Shown here piece after piece: positions 1-11,203 of a stretch of DNA of 64,000 nt. Source of the DNA: Saccharum officinarum. Taxonomy: Eukaryota > Streptophyta > Magnoliopsida > Poales > Poaceae. The position numbers and the translations under genes were made by a program. The stretch is taken from assembly GCA_020631735.1 (NCBI GenBank), contig CM036201.1, positions 72,993,253 to 73,057,252 on the forward strand, in the 5' to 3' direction. Under the pieces are notes generated by a model. The model ran no database searches. It was not told where the DNA came from and saw only the letters and a program-made list of their open reading frames with translations. Numbering within the stretch: position 1 is the first letter of the stretch; every line of letters begins with the position of its first letter.

Positions 1-204
1 ATAAGCTCCAAGATTATCTTATAAGGAAAAAAAACACTTGCTTTTACTATATGATCCTAAATCTCTAAAGCTGTGATAAATGCCACTGTAGTTTTGTTGG
101 CATTGAAGTTTGATTAATTAGTTTATCCACATGATTATTAGTAGCTTTCCGCATTTTTTTATGTGATTGCCAAATATGTACTGACTTATGGACTACTTTC
201 ACAG

Positions 205-2605
205 GAATGCACGAACTACTAGCTCCTCTAGTGTATGTTCTTCAAGTTGACATTGATAAACTGTCTCAAGTGAGGAAGCTCCATGAGGATTGCTTCAATG
301 ATGATTTTGATGGAGTGCCTTTCCCAGATACAGATATGGTTTTTAGTTATAAACCTAGAAAGGACTTAAAATGGCATTCTGGAGCTGACAATGGCGATGA
401 TTCTGAAAGCGCTTCCAGAGTTAACACACTTGATGAGCTTGACCTGGATACAAAAGAAATAATTTCACTTAGTGATGCATATGGAGCTGAGGGTGAACTA
501 GGCATTGTATTGTCTGAAAGGTTCATGGAACATGATGCCTATTCAATGTTTGATGGTTTGATGGATGGAGGTAGTGGAGTGGTCCGCATGGCAGAGTTTT
601 TCTCTACATCCAAGGTTGGATCTAGCTCAAGTCTAGCGCCTGTCATTGAAGCCTCATCATCTTTATTTCATTTGCTATCCATTATTGAGCCATCTCTTCA
701 TAGCCATTTCATTGAGCTGGATGTAGAACCACAATATTTCGCTCTTCGTTGGCTGCGGGTCTTGTTTGGACGGGAGTTCTGCCTCAACGATCTTTTAGTC
801 GTATGGGATGAAGTTTTTGCTTGCTCCAATGACATGCTACTTGGAGAAAATGAAGAATACAGCTTTAGGATATTGTGCTCGTCTAGAGGGGCATTCATCG
901 CAGCCATGGCAGTCTCTATGATTCTTCACCTTAGATCATCTCTGCTGGCCACTGAAATCAATACGTCGTGTCTTCAGAGACTATTGAACTTTCCAAACAA
1001 TGTTGATGTGCATAAATTAATTGAGAAAGCTAAATCTCTGCAGTCTATTGCTGTTGATGCGAACGTATCATCCCCACCTCTCTTATCAAAGAAGGATAGT
1101 TGTGATTATGATAGGGTTTACAGTAATCTTGCTGCTTCAACTCCTCCAAGGACTCCGTTGCATCCATTATCTGAGAGTTACTGGGAAAAGCAGTGGAGAA
1201 ATTTGCACGATGACGGAACTGCTCCCAAAGGGAGTGATAAGGGTCTTTCTTATAAGAAATCACTAAAGCAATCTTTGAGCCAGAGGCTTGGTTTATCTAG
1301 GACAGAGTCAGATCCTTCTCCAGTTAAGGTAGTCAGTGTGAAGAGTGACACCAAGAATTCAGTGAGACGGTGTCTTTTGAACTCTTATTCAGATAAAGTA
1401 GTACAGTCCAGTGAAGTTGCTGGAAAGTTTCAGCAAGATGAATTCCCTATCGTGTCGATTCACAAGGAGCCTCTTGTGAATTCTGAAAGGCCCTCACAAC
1501 TAAAGTTAAAGGGGGCGGCTAGTGAGAATTTAATAGTAAGCCCACCAAGTGTGACAAAGTTCAATCCACTTATAGATTCACCAGTGAAACCAGCTGAAGA
1601 GAGCTCAATGAAAAGGACAGAAGCTTGTTCTAGTGGCGAGAATTCTCCGGTGTTTTATGCCACTTGTGATGGCAATGAACATGAGAATTGTCACGATAAT
1701 GATTCTGAGAGAAGTAGCATCACATCAAATTCATGCGCCGGCGACGATGATAGGGATGAAGTTCTAGCAGATGAGTCGTCCAACTGTAACTGTGAGGATA
1801 AAAATGTCTCAGAAGCAACAGAGTCTGTCTCAGAAGCAACAGAGTCTTCAACAAATGTAGATCCAGTTGAATCCTCTGAGAGAACTACGGTATCTAATGA
1901 AAGAAAGCCATTTATTAACAAGCTACAGTGGTTCTTGAGGTTTGGCAGACCTTCATCTGAAGGCAATGTGGAGAAGGGCAGTGCTGAGGCATCGGATGAT
2001 AAACATGGTGCAGTCCTTCCCTGCTCTTCAGCTGCTGATGTGAGTTCAGATAACTCCCGCAGCGGCATAAATTTGGCTTCTGGTGATAGTAAGAAGGTGA
2101 TGGGCACACTGAAGAATATTGGACAGAACATGCTTGAAAATATTCAGGTATTGTATTTCAGACGCCTGATATTGCCCTTTGGTGTTTTTCTTTGCCAGGT
2201 TGTTGTTGCTAGCAGTCCATACTATTGCTGATGACAATTTCTATGTTTAGAGATAGGATAGCAGTCCATATTAGTGCTGATGACAATTTCTATGTTTAGA
2301 GAGATAGGATTGTAACCAGTCAGCATTTTGTTCTTTAGAGTAAATGCAGCTTGTGCTTTGAAGTCCGCTCTAGTATTGTTTACTTTAGTTTTCTGCATCC
2401 AGAAAGTTGTCTAAGACACGAGAATAACATTATCTGGTGGTTGCCATGTACACAGGTGATCGAAACAGCGTTCCAGCAAGACCGGGCGCAGCCAAGCGCC
2501 ATGGAGAACTTCCCGAACAACATCCTGGGAGGCAAAGGGCAGGTCACCGCGATGGCTGCCCTGACAGAGCTCCGCAAGATCAGCAACCTGCTCCGCGAGA
2601 TGTAA
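205..2605 (+). CDS. TBC1D5-like Rab GTPase-activating protein, C-terminal part (5' end outside window)
   Basis: Two exons are visible. The first, 205-2147, is opened by an acceptor (ACAG at 201-204) and closed by CAG|GTATTG. The second, 2456-2605, follows CACAG, and both junctions keep the frame. The reading begins with a split glycine codon followed by MHELLAPLVYVL, the conserved 'QGMHE' stretch of the TBC domain of TBC1D5-type proteins. The EHDAYSMFDGLM and EPQYFALRWLRVLFGREF segments that follow are the second half of that domain. The catalytic arginine and glutamine fingers would lie in exons before position 1. TBC proteins accelerate GTP hydrolysis by Rab GTPases in membrane traffic. Downstream of about residue 270 the protein is a long Ser/Asp/Glu-rich, probably disordered tail, ending in a short conserved helix (last exon). 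The ATG at 207 is internal and not the start. About 696 residues are in the window. Family assignment is confident; the substrate Rab is unknown. Confidence 0.85.
2211..2310. repeat. two-unit tandem duplication (~50 bp) in the last TBC intron
   Basis: Positions 2211-2259 and 2260-2310 are near-identical copies beginning AGCAGTCCATA and ending AGATAGGAT. They differ by a few substitutions and a 2-bp indel. The repeat lies wholly inside the intron 2148-2455, so the reading frame is not affected. Confidence 0.85.
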
Positions 2606-3150
2606 CCCATCCATCCAAGGCGCGCGCATGTACGCACATCCCCATTCTTTCGAGATTCATTAGCTCATCAGATAAGCAAGGCCCGTGTAGTTAAAACCTA
2701 GGCCCCCCGCCCCCTTGTATATATAGATCCCATTCGATTATTCCATTGAGCCCGCCCGTGCGCCCGGTGCGATAAGGCTCTTTCTTGTACCTAAGGATCG
2801 GCTGCTGCTGTCAACTGAGTTGCGCGAGATGGGGGAGTAAAACTCTCTCGTCTCCGGAGTTAGGAGGCAACTTTTTGATGGAACAATTTTGGACGCGTAA
2901 ATGTTTCTCGAGGTAGAATAAATGGAATAAGCTAGTATATCAGAAAGTGCAAATCTTTTTTTCTGTCATTTTTCATGCTGAGTTGCCTTTTGAACTGATC
3001 ATCATCATTCATAGATGGCTGTGGACCTTTGTGGTGCTGGTGCTTGTGCAGCTTGGTTGTCTGTTCTGTTTGTGTATAGTTTAACATGGATCCTTGTATA
3101 TGCACATGTGATGTGGCCATGTGCATCAGTGCAGATATCATTGAGAATCA
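2606..3150 (+). other. 3' untranslated and downstream region of the TBC gene
   Basis: No coding signal is seen after the TBC stop codon. A canonical AATAAA hexamer occurs at 2917-2922, about 310 bp past the stop, and is a plausible polyadenylation signal. The rest is unremarkable mixed-composition sequence. Confidence 0.5.
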
Positions 3151-3284
3151 TTTGGTTGTCTTTGGCAATGAGCATAAAGGATCAGGTCTTTGGATACCCT
3201 AAGCCCAGGTGGCCAGGTGCATTGCTTTTGGTTGTCTTTGGCAATGAGCAAAAAGGATTAGGTCTTTGGATGCCCTGGACCCAG
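3151..3284. repeat. tandem duplication with 76-bp period
   Basis: A 58-bp unit at 3151-3208, starting TTTGGTTGTCTTTGGCAATG, recurs at 3227-3284 with about six differences. An 18-bp non-repeated spacer lies between the copies. It is intergenic and no open frame spans it convincingly. Confidence 0.8.
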
Positions 3285-4785
3285 CGTGTGTGTTCTGAAG
3301 AGACTAGGTCAGGATTCGACAGACGAATGCGCAGTCGAATGGACATAAAATTCATTATCATGTGATGAGTCCTGAGGCAGGTCCGAGTAGAAGGCGATCC
3401 ACGCCACGGCAGTCGTCAAAGCACAGCAGCTAGTAATGTAATGTTTGGTTAGCTGGGGCCTTGATGGATTTCTTGGCTTTGACGCATGATTTCCGTGTGC
3501 TTGACGTGGCTGGTTTGGGTTTGGGTTGGGCGAAATGAATTTGGCATGAGGAGAGCTGGACGGATTCTTTGTATTTTCGTGTACGCCTCTTGGACAGGAG
3601 CAGGACAGCTGGGTATTGTTATTGTCTGTCTGATGAAGGAGGAGAGGCGGTGTCGATCGATAGATAAGGACAGGTTGGGCCTCACCTGATCCACGTGTTA
3701 TTAGGGTGTCTGTCATGTTTGCTGTAACTAATACGTACTAATATAGGAGTACCCCTACTTGATGACACTGTAAAAACGTTAGTGGCCGGTGCCATTTTGT
3801 AGACAGCAGGAGAAGGTGTGCGTGGAATCCGAACTGAATGCATTGCTGCGGCTGCGGTCCGGTGACTGGTGGTCCTGGACTCGTCGTGCCTCGTGCTCGT
3901 GGTGGCGGATGCTACTAGTGGATCTCCTCACCGCATGCATGCGCCTCTGGCGGAGGACCAACGCCCAGGCAGGGGAGAGGAGACAGGAGAGTCGGAGAGT
4001 GAGATGGGAGATGCCGGGATGGTACGGTAGTAGCGGCGAGCGAATGGCAGGGCTGCGCGGGCGGAATTGCCATGTGCTGCTGCTGCGTTTTCCATCCACT
4101 CCATCCACCGCGTCGCAATCGCTGTCGTGGGGTGGTGGTCCGGTCCCTGTATGTACTACTAGTAAATGCGTACGTGGCGTGGCGATCCCTGTTGTCCCGG
4201 CCCAGATCGGGTGCGAGTGGCTGCGGCTGCGAGCTGGCCGGCTGACCCCATCGCGCCATGCTGTGCATGACACGGTGCATCTGAGACTGGAGGCTGGAGT
4301 CGCTCATCGTCTAGCGTACAGATCACAGTCATGTGGCATTGCAAGCTTGGCCGGCTGCCGGCTGCCAGCTAGCTATGGAGTGCGGTGCCGGATCAGACAT
4401 CGGAGTCAGCTACCATGCATGCCGGCGTTGGTGCGCTCGACGTACGTACGGTGAACGAACGGGGTGCTGCTGGCTGCTGCTCGAGCTCGACGCGCCGGCC
4501 GTGGCCCGACGCCCCGACCCGACACACACGGCCATGCACGATGGACGCTTGCTAATTGAAGGATTCAGATTCAGTGTGGAGTCACCAATTTTATCCGCTC
4601 GCTTTTGGCTTTGGCCTCTGGGAACCATCCGGACTGGATAGCGCCCAGACGTCCGATCCAGTTGCTAGTGTCCGGACGATGTCCACACAGAGAGCGAGCG
4701 AGTGCCTAGTACGTTGGGCTCGCGCCGCCCCTAACGTCGCCCACGCCCCGCCAGTCGCTTTCCACGTGAATCCCATGTGCAATGC
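3285..4785. other. intergenic stretch, no gene recognised
   Basis: Open frames are scattered on both strands, but none has a recognisable domain, a consistent splice structure or a long uninterrupted frame. Composition becomes GC-rich from about 3.8 to 4.8 kb. I see no RNA gene or mobile element ends here. Confidence 0.5.
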
Positions 4786-5170
4786 CCGATCTACTTCGAA
4801 ACATCTAGATGCAACAATTGTAACATATAAAAGAAGACAAATGAAACACTTAAAAACAAGCGTCTGAAACACTTGCGAAAACGTCTGAAAAACATTTGAA
4901 AACCATTACGAACATATGCTGAAACACTTGCAAACATATGAATGGAACACTCAAAAACACTTGAAATATATGCTTGCAGCATGCATATATATACAACATC
5001 CAGATCTACTTTTGCAACATCCGGGTAAAACACTTGCAATATACGTCTAGAACAAATAAAACGTTTAGAACATACACTTGAAACATACGTGTATAGCCAT
5101 TATAACACATGCAAGATACCTCTGAAACATCTGAAGCACTTGAAACATACTCTTGCAACAAGCGTTTTTC
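4786..5170. repeat. array of degenerate short motifs (GAAACACTTG-type)
   Basis: Variants of GAAACACTTGCAA, GAAACATCT and CAACATCC/CAACATAC recur every 15-30 bp across about 380 bp in one orientation. Spacing is irregular and the units are imperfect, so this is not a simple microsatellite. Similar motif-rich stretches are common in grass genomes as parts of dispersed repeats, but I cannot name the family from sequence alone. Confidence 0.6.
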
Positions 5171-5743
5171 ACCCTTCTTCCGTATGACGCAACAGAGCAG
5201 GGGAACGGCCGATTCCAGAAATCTACATCCTGGCCACCGCTGCTGGGGGAGTCGTCCCTACCTGATCTCGTATGCATCACTGCTTGAGACCGTCGCCGAG
5301 GGAGACAACGAACCAGGCGCCAGAGAGAGAGGGGAAGGGGGGAGGCCTATTAGTCGCTGCTCCTAGCGGGAGCTACCGCCAGAGAGAAATGGAAGTGCGC
5401 GAGGGCGCAATGTAGAATGGAAACCATACGCATCTGTCGGTAAGCACGGTGGAGAGGGAGAAAGCCGTGTGGCGGCGCTCAAGTGTGGTGGGGAGGAAGG
5501 ATGAAGACAGGCAGGCAACTGAGCGCAGTGAAGAACACTACGCTGGAGGGGTCGTCGTGTACCATGCCGCTGCGGCCAGGAGAACTCGATGAGTGGAGAG
5601 TATGGTTTGGTCTTGTTTCTTAAGTGGATTGATGGAATGATTCTTAGTTTTTTTTAGAAAACGAACGATTCTCAGATTAGTGAGTGCAGTGTGCAGGTAC
5701 AGTCGTGACCCACCAACCGAGGTGATGGATCGCCCGAGTCTAA
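5171..5743. other. intergenic stretch, no gene recognised
   Basis: GC-rich purine-biased sequence with only short overlapping open frames. Nothing recognisable was found. Confidence 0.4.
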
Positions 5744-5962
5744 GGGTGTGTTCACTTCGTGAAAATGGATGAAAAGTTATTGTAGCATCTTTCGTTGTTA
5801 TTTGGCAAAATTTATCCAATTATGGATTAACTAGGCTCAAAAGATTCGTCCCGACATTTACAGACAAACTATGCAATCAGTTATCTTTTTTACCTACATT
5901 TAATGCTCTATGTATACGTCGAAAGATTCGAGGTGATGGGTGAAAGAGAAAATATTTTGGAT
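5744..5962 (+). mobile_element. Tourist-like MITE copy, degraded
   Basis: Starts GGGTGTGTTCACTTCG and carries the family's internal order: GTAGCATCTTTCGTTGTTAT, then AACTAGGCTCAAAAGATTCG, then TACATTTAATGCTC, then AAAGATTCGA. The right terminus has decayed. It is the same family as the copy with clear ends at 37681-37910. Confidence 0.7.
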
Positions 5963-6129
5963 TGACATGGAAAGTAAAAAGGCCTAAGCCCAAATACTGA
6001 CGGCCAATCCAGCACAGCGCCAGTGACTCTGTCACTCCATCTCCTTTTTCCTTTTTCTCTGGCCGTGAGGCAGGGGCGCAGGGCCCCCGAGGTACACTCC
6101 GAGTCGGTACCGCTGCCTGGAACCAAGGT

Positions 6130-6357
6130 ATGCACCCAAAAATTATAATTTTTTCACTTTTTTCTGTCACATTAATTTTTAGCCGCTTGTATGAAGTATT
6201 AAATATAGGTAAAAAATAACTAATTATACAGTTTAGTTGGAAATCACGAGATGAATTTTTTGAGCCTAGTTGATCCATGATTAGACAATATTTACCAAAT
6301 AAGACAAAAATGATATTATTCATCGGGTTAAAAAAATTTGCAAACTAAACGTGGCCC
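6130..6357 (-). mobile_element. Tourist-like MITE copy, reverse orientation
   Basis: Same family as the element at 37681-37910 read on the other strand: TGAAGTATTAAATATAGG, then GAGCCTAGTTGATCC, ending AACTAAACGTGGCCC. The right terminal inverted repeat is intact; the left end is eroded. Confidence 0.7.
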
Positions 6358-6539
6358 AAGTTGGGCATATGACGACGATGAGGGTGAGACTTGAGAGCAG
6401 CCGGCAGCATCGTCCTGTCTGTCCTGCTGCCCGCCAACAGAAAGCAACGAGAGATCGAGTTGGAGCCGATAGAGCAGATCAGAGTCAGAGACGACGGTTG
6501 CATTGCAAGATGAGCGCCTGTCTGGCTGGCAGCGATCCA

Positions 6540-6902
6540 GAGTATCTCCGGCGGTTCTCCGATTCCTCCTTCTATTCCGGTAAAACTATCATATTGAGAA
6601 TAGCTATATTTTTAATTTGCTCCAGCAGTTTCTCAATACTTTTTTTACCACTAATATTTTTCTCGTCTCCCCTCAGAAAAAGAGGAAGATACAACTCCTC
6701 TAATCATAGGATCATCCCAACTACCACTTTTTAAACATATTTTCTCTTACACCTCTATAGGACTCACCTTTTATATGGGTATTGAGATAGATATATTGGG
6801 TACTTCTACAACAACTCTCTTAAAAAATCTACAAAGTGATATTGAGCTACTCTAATAATATTTTATTGGGAGAGTTGTACTGAGAGATTGTTGAAGATGC
6901 TC
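6540..6902. mobile_element. MITE-like element with GAGCATCTCC-type ends
   Basis: The left end GAGTATCTCCGGCGGTTCTC and the right end, whose complement is GAGCATCTTCAACAATCTCT, form imperfect terminal inverted repeats around an AT-rich 363-bp body. Elements with GAGCATCTCCAACA ends are frequent in grasses. No target duplication could be fixed with confidence. Confidence 0.5.
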
Positions 6903-7984
6903 CTGGCCCCAGTCGCCCAAAATCGGAACGACCGAAGAACCATGGATTCTCCTGCTGTCTGCAGCCAAAACATCCTGCTCCGTCGAAATTGGACGCACGC
7001 ACGGACGGACGCATCGGCAAATGGGATTGGCCACAAAAATGAACAGTCTGAACCAGGTAGGGTAGGGCCAGCCGTGGCCTTGATCCAAACGCTCTCCCCT
7101 GTTCGTTCGCCATAATCCAAGCTCGCCCTTTTGCGTGCGTGCGTGCGTGGCCAACTGCCCGCCCGCACACTTCTTCTGATTCATCGGTTTAGCCAAAAAT
7201 TCTGAACCTCTACCGATGTTTCCAAAAGAAGCTAAGTGCTCCTAGCTGGAAAGGTTAGTTTGCTCTCGTGCTCCTCACAAATTTTAACATGTATGTTACG
7301 TAGCCACTACCTATACCATGTCTTTCTTTCAAGCACCAAAAACACCTTTTAAACAAGTTGGGTTCCTAAGGATCAGCAGGCGGGGTCTGGGCCTTTTATA
7401 CAAAAATCTACAAGTAGAAAATACTGGTCCGCTAAGCATAACTTTAGGAAGAAGTACTCTCTATCAGCGAAGTATGTTGTCAGTCAGAAGATTCGCATTT
7501 CTGATCGAATCTACGTCTGTGAACCTTTTCCACCTTTTAACTTCTATAACATTTCACTGCTACTACGTTTTCGAGAGGGATGTGGCCGAGTAAATTTACT
7601 CTCGATTTTTAGTCTATTATGCTTAGTAGAAACGATGTTATATTTTTTTATTAAAAAAGAATAATTTTTTTCTTATATGTAGTTCTTTTAGTGCTACATA
7701 CTGAATTCAATTTTGGATCCATTCAAAAAAAAAAAAAAGAGTGCCTGGCCAAGTATGAAGTGGACACACGGTATGTAGTATGTTGGAAACGTGGTCTTAG
7801 ACATTGCAGGTCCAAAAGGTGTTAGTGCAAAGTTCTGTTTTGCAGGTCCCTCTAATCGCAGGTGATGGTCCAGATATTTCCTGCTAGAGACTTTCCTCTG
7901 ATGAACAATGCTCTTCTAAGAGTGCGTACAAGGTGCTGGCACTCCAAGAGGCCGTTCACGTTTAACATTCCTCTTCACTTCTTC
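6903..7984. other. intergenic stretch, no gene recognised
   Basis: Only short overlapping frames on both strands. A run of about 13 A occurs at 7725-7738. No conserved protein or element end was recognised. Confidence 0.4.
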
Positions 7985-8190
7985 AGGTTTTGCGAACCCT
8001 TCCTATCGTTTGGGCAGACAAATCAATTCAGCTAAGAATCAAAACTTTTTCTTGTAGACTCCTCAGACTTTGCCCTTGGTCGTATGCACATAATTTTCAA
8101 AGTGTACACGAGGCCTGTTCACGTTGTCGGAAATTAGAAAACGGACATTTATTCATTGAATGCAGCTTCGGTAGGCCCATGTTGTTTTGA
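7985..8190 (+). pseudogene. LINE remnant, zinc-binding (zf-RVT-like) segment
   Basis: The frame at 7990-8190 reads RIKTFSCRLLR followed by CSRCRKLENGHLFIECSFGR. This matches the pattern of the zf-RVT region after the reverse transcriptase of plant LINEs, where RIKTFAWRLLR-like text is followed by CxxC and HLFxxCxF. It is short, flanked by stops, and certainly non-functional. It probably comes from a different copy or truncation than the next fragment, because the order of domains is reversed. Confidence 0.6.
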
Positions 8191-8429
8191 TCTACCATTG
8201 GGCTGAAAGTTTATACTATAGACTCCTTCGGACCATGGGCTTCATTCTCATACTGCTTTTATTTTTGCATAACGTACGGCCCATCAAAAGCCACTGCAGG
8301 CTTTGGACCTTTTAATTTTTTGGTGCTTACGGAAAACACGCAATGATCATCCCAAGATTTAATAGATTACGAGTATGACACGGATAGGCCAAATATTTTT
8401 TTGTAGCTCTACTGTTGGTGCCTCTAGTT

Positions 8430-8960
8430 TCTTTAAAGGGTTCATGTGGGCAGCTTCAGCTGCCAAGATAGGGTTTCGCTGGAAAATGGGTAATGGCAAG
8501 AAAGTTTTGGGAGGACAATTGACTAGGTACCTCTAGTTTGGCTATACAATACTAGGAGATTTATGTTTTAGTTAATGAGAAGACCAATTCAGTTTTTGAT
8601 TTGTGGGATGGGTCAAATCTCAAATGTACTTTTAGGAGATGTGTGGATGACAGGTTAATGAATCTTTGGTTAGAGGTAGAGCAGTTGGCTTCAACTATTA
8701 CTTTCTCTGATGAGGAAGATTCATTGGTTTGGCTATTTAACTCTAATGGCATTTACTCTATTCAGTTCATTAATTTTAGAGGTATTCTTCTCAGTCCATG
8801 TGGCTGCTGTATGGGGACTGAAGCTCCCCCCCGCCCCGAGTGCATTTCTTGCTGTGGTGGTTGTCCAAAAATAAGGTGCTAACTGGTGATAATGTAGGTA
8901 TTAGGAGAGACATTGCCTGATAGTTTTGGTTCCACAAGACATTTCCTTTTATATATGATG
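8430..8960 (+). pseudogene. LINE remnant, region from post-RT to zf-RVT
   Basis: Broken frames resemble the C-terminal part of plant non-LTR ORF2. Near 8480 the text is KMGNGKKVL, like the 'VGNGxxxxFWxDxW' region. At 8601-8882 there are LWDGSNLKCTFRR-like and SLVWLFNSNGIYSIQ segments, typical of the stretch before zf-RVT. At 8870-8920 a shifted frame gives a KVLTGDNVGIRRDIA-like reading. Frameshifts and stops show that it is dead. Endonuclease and RT catalytic parts are absent. Confidence 0.6.
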
Positions 8961-9250
8961 CCTTTATTGATGGCCATGTGAGTCGTAATCGATTTTGTAC
9001 AGTACTTCACATTCAGATGCACACCTATGGCCCAAAGATTAGCTCATATGCGAATAGTTGATGCTGAATCACATTTGCAAAGTTTGGGTGTGCCATAGTC
9101 AGATCGGAGGTCTGTCCAGACCAGCGATAAAACAAAACAAAAACAATATTCATGGAACTAAGTTAAAATATCAGTTAGTACCATCCATGTACATTATCCA
9201 TTAATTTATACACAAAAGGCACACCGTTGCCTTTTCCTAAAAAGTATCAC

Positions 9251-11203
9251 TCAACAAATAATGTCTGCAGCTACCTCTTTCTTCAACTTCTCCCAGACTT
9301 CTGGACCCTCGTGATGTTTTAGGACCAGATAGTTAAGAAACCGCTTCTCTGAACAAGCTAATAAGGTGGACAGAGCAAAATTAGGAGGAACCAGCCCTCT
9401 TTCTTGCAGCCAATTGTACATTAGAAACCTAGCTTTGGTTCTCTCTATAGTGAACGACAAGAACGCGGGGTATCCAACCAGAGAGCTTAGAGGATATGAT
9501 GTCTCGTTTAAAAGGAATGATATCTTGGACTCAAGGACATGTATCTTCTGATTCAGAACCTGCGGCGCTACTTTGATCATGTTCGCTACATCCTTGGGCT
9601 CAAATCCAGTCTTCACCAGAAAGTCAAACCGATCTTGTAGCTCATCACCCTTACCACGGAAAGCTTTCACTGCCTTATTCATATCATCAGAGCCTTCCTC
9701 AAATCCTATGTTTTTCAAAAATTTCACCTTCTCCTTCAGTGATTTCTCAGTCCTGTCACAAGGCGGTAGGCGGTTGACCTTTAACCCTAACGCATATTTC
9801 ATCAGTTCACGTGGCTCTTCCATTATAATCTTCCACAAACGCTTCCTCCCGACATTGAGATATGTAAGAATACTGTTTGCCTTCTTCACTCGAGCAGAAC
9901 CAAGCATTGATGCATTTGCTACCACAAACTTCTTAATATCCTCCTCGCTTACATCAATGCCAGTTAAGAATAGTATAACACTCTGTATGTTCCTTGCGAA
10001 ACTCCTGGCCTGTACATCTGGGAAGTCCATGAAAAGATTAAACAGATCTTCTTTTCCAGACCCTGCTTTCAGCATGATGGCAACTGCCCTAAACAGTACC
10101 TTTCCAGAACCATCCAACAAGAAATCTGGGTGTTGCCTGATCAGTTTACCAATACCCTCCTTATCAAATCCCAATTCAGTAAAAAATTGAGGAACTTCAA
10201 CCATCTTTCTCCAATTATAATTATACGACTTCTTTACAGATAAGAATTGACCAATCCAGTCTCTCTGAATGCCAATGTCATCTAGCCACTTTAAGATCTT
10301 CAATTCAGCATGTGGGCCACGTGTCAATACGACAGGACAACAGGTCACAAGTTTTATCACAGTGGTCTTACTGAACCCCAGATCCTCAATAGCTCTTAGC
10401 TTAGACGCAAGCACACCATCACCAAAACTGAAAACCTCCCCAGCATCCCTGTATATCCCCCCTATCTTAGTGCGCATAACCCCATAATTGCAAAGAACAT
10501 GGTAGTTCTCCAGCAATGTCTCATCATCAGAAAGAAACATGAGATCCTGAGGCAGAAAGGATTCATACTCACTCGGCTTGAAGCCCATGCTCTCGAAGAA
10601 TGGCTCAAACTCGTTGATCGGATGATACCTGAACAGACGCTGCAACGCAGTAGTGGCCCTCTCATCCCTCATCTCCCTTGTCTTCACCTTTGACCTGAAC
10701 ACTGCCTCATCCCCCTCCACAGGGTCCTTGATAGCATCCTTCACCTGGTTCAGCAGCTTGCTCACAAAGGCAGGTGAGTGCTTGCTTATATGCTCGGCAT
10801 CCAAAAAGCTCAGCCCCCGTGTGACATGGAGGTACTCCATGAAAGTCCGCTGAGCGGTCCGGAACACCCGCATCTTCTTCATTCGATTGACCTCCTCATC
10901 TGCCATTACCACTGCATCAGCACGATCCAAGGGTTTCTCACCCCTAACACGTGCAGCAGGGGCAGCCGAGTAAGCCCGCAACTGATACCCGTGACCAACT
11001 GGGGTGACCCCCCACCAATTCAACACAGCTGATGATTCTTCAACATCCCGGGTATCAGTAGCACACCGGTGTGGTGCCCGGTACAGCTCACCGTGCTCCA
11101 CAATGAGCTGAACCAGGGGAACCTGCCTGAGGTCGCGACCGGCCCTTAGTGCGCTGCGGAGGATCATGGGGAAACCGAGCTGGAAGCGCTGGCAGGACGG
11201 CAA
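9251..11203 (-). CDS. mTERF-family protein (MTERF18/MTEF18-like), organelle targeted
   Basis: Single uninterrupted frame of 650 codons without introns, usual for plant mTERF genes. The N-terminus is rich in Arg, Ala and hydroxylated residues and nearly free of acidic ones (MILRSALRAGRDLRQ from the second Met), which fits a mitochondrial or plastid presequence. From about residue 200 onward there are repeated ~30-35-residue helical units of mTERF type, with hydrophobic-Gly-Phe then a 'xxPxxL' end: LGFSKTTVIKLVTCCPVVL, LGFDKEGIGKLIRQHPDFLL, TGFEPKDVANMIKVAPQVLN, SSLVGYPAFLSFTIERTKAR. Plant mTERFs bind organellar nucleic acid and affect transcription, splicing or stress tolerance. Start is uncertain between 11203 and the second in-frame Met at 11167; I favour 11167 because its leader is more presequence-like. 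The MTEF18 sub-assignment comes from overall length and C-terminal text and is tentative. Confidence 0.85.
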   Translation of the reverse strand: MPSCQRFQLGFPMILRSALRAGRDLRQVPLVQLIVEHGELYRAPHRCATDTRDVEESSAVLNWWGVTPVGHGYQLRAYSAAPAARVRGEKPLDRADAVVMADEEVNRMKKMRVFRTAQRTFMEYLHVTRGLSFLDAEHISKHSPAFVSKLLNQVKDAIKDPVEGDEAVFRSKVKTREMRDERATTALQRLFRYHPINEFEPFFESMGFKPSEYESFLPQDLMFLSDDETLLENYHVLCNYGVMRTKIGGIYRDAGEVFSFGDGVLASKLRAIEDLGFSKTTVIKLVTCCPVVLTRGPHAELKILKWLDDIGIQRDWIGQFLSVKKSYNYNWRKMVEVPQFFTELGFDKEGIGKLIRQHPDFLLDGSGKVLFRAVAIMLKAGSGKEDLFNLFMDFPDVQARSFARNIQSVILFLTGIDVSEEDIKKFVVANASMLGSARVKKANSILTYLNVGRKRLWKIIMEEPRELMKYALGLKVNRLPPCDRTEKSLKEKVKFLKNIGFEEGSDDMNKAVKAFRGKGDELQDRFDFLVKTGFEPKDVANMIKVAPQVLNQKIHVLESKISFLLNETSYPLSSLVGYPAFLSFTIERTKARFLMYNWLQERGLVPPNFALSTLLACSEKRFLNYLVLKHHEGPEVWEKLKKEVAADIIC

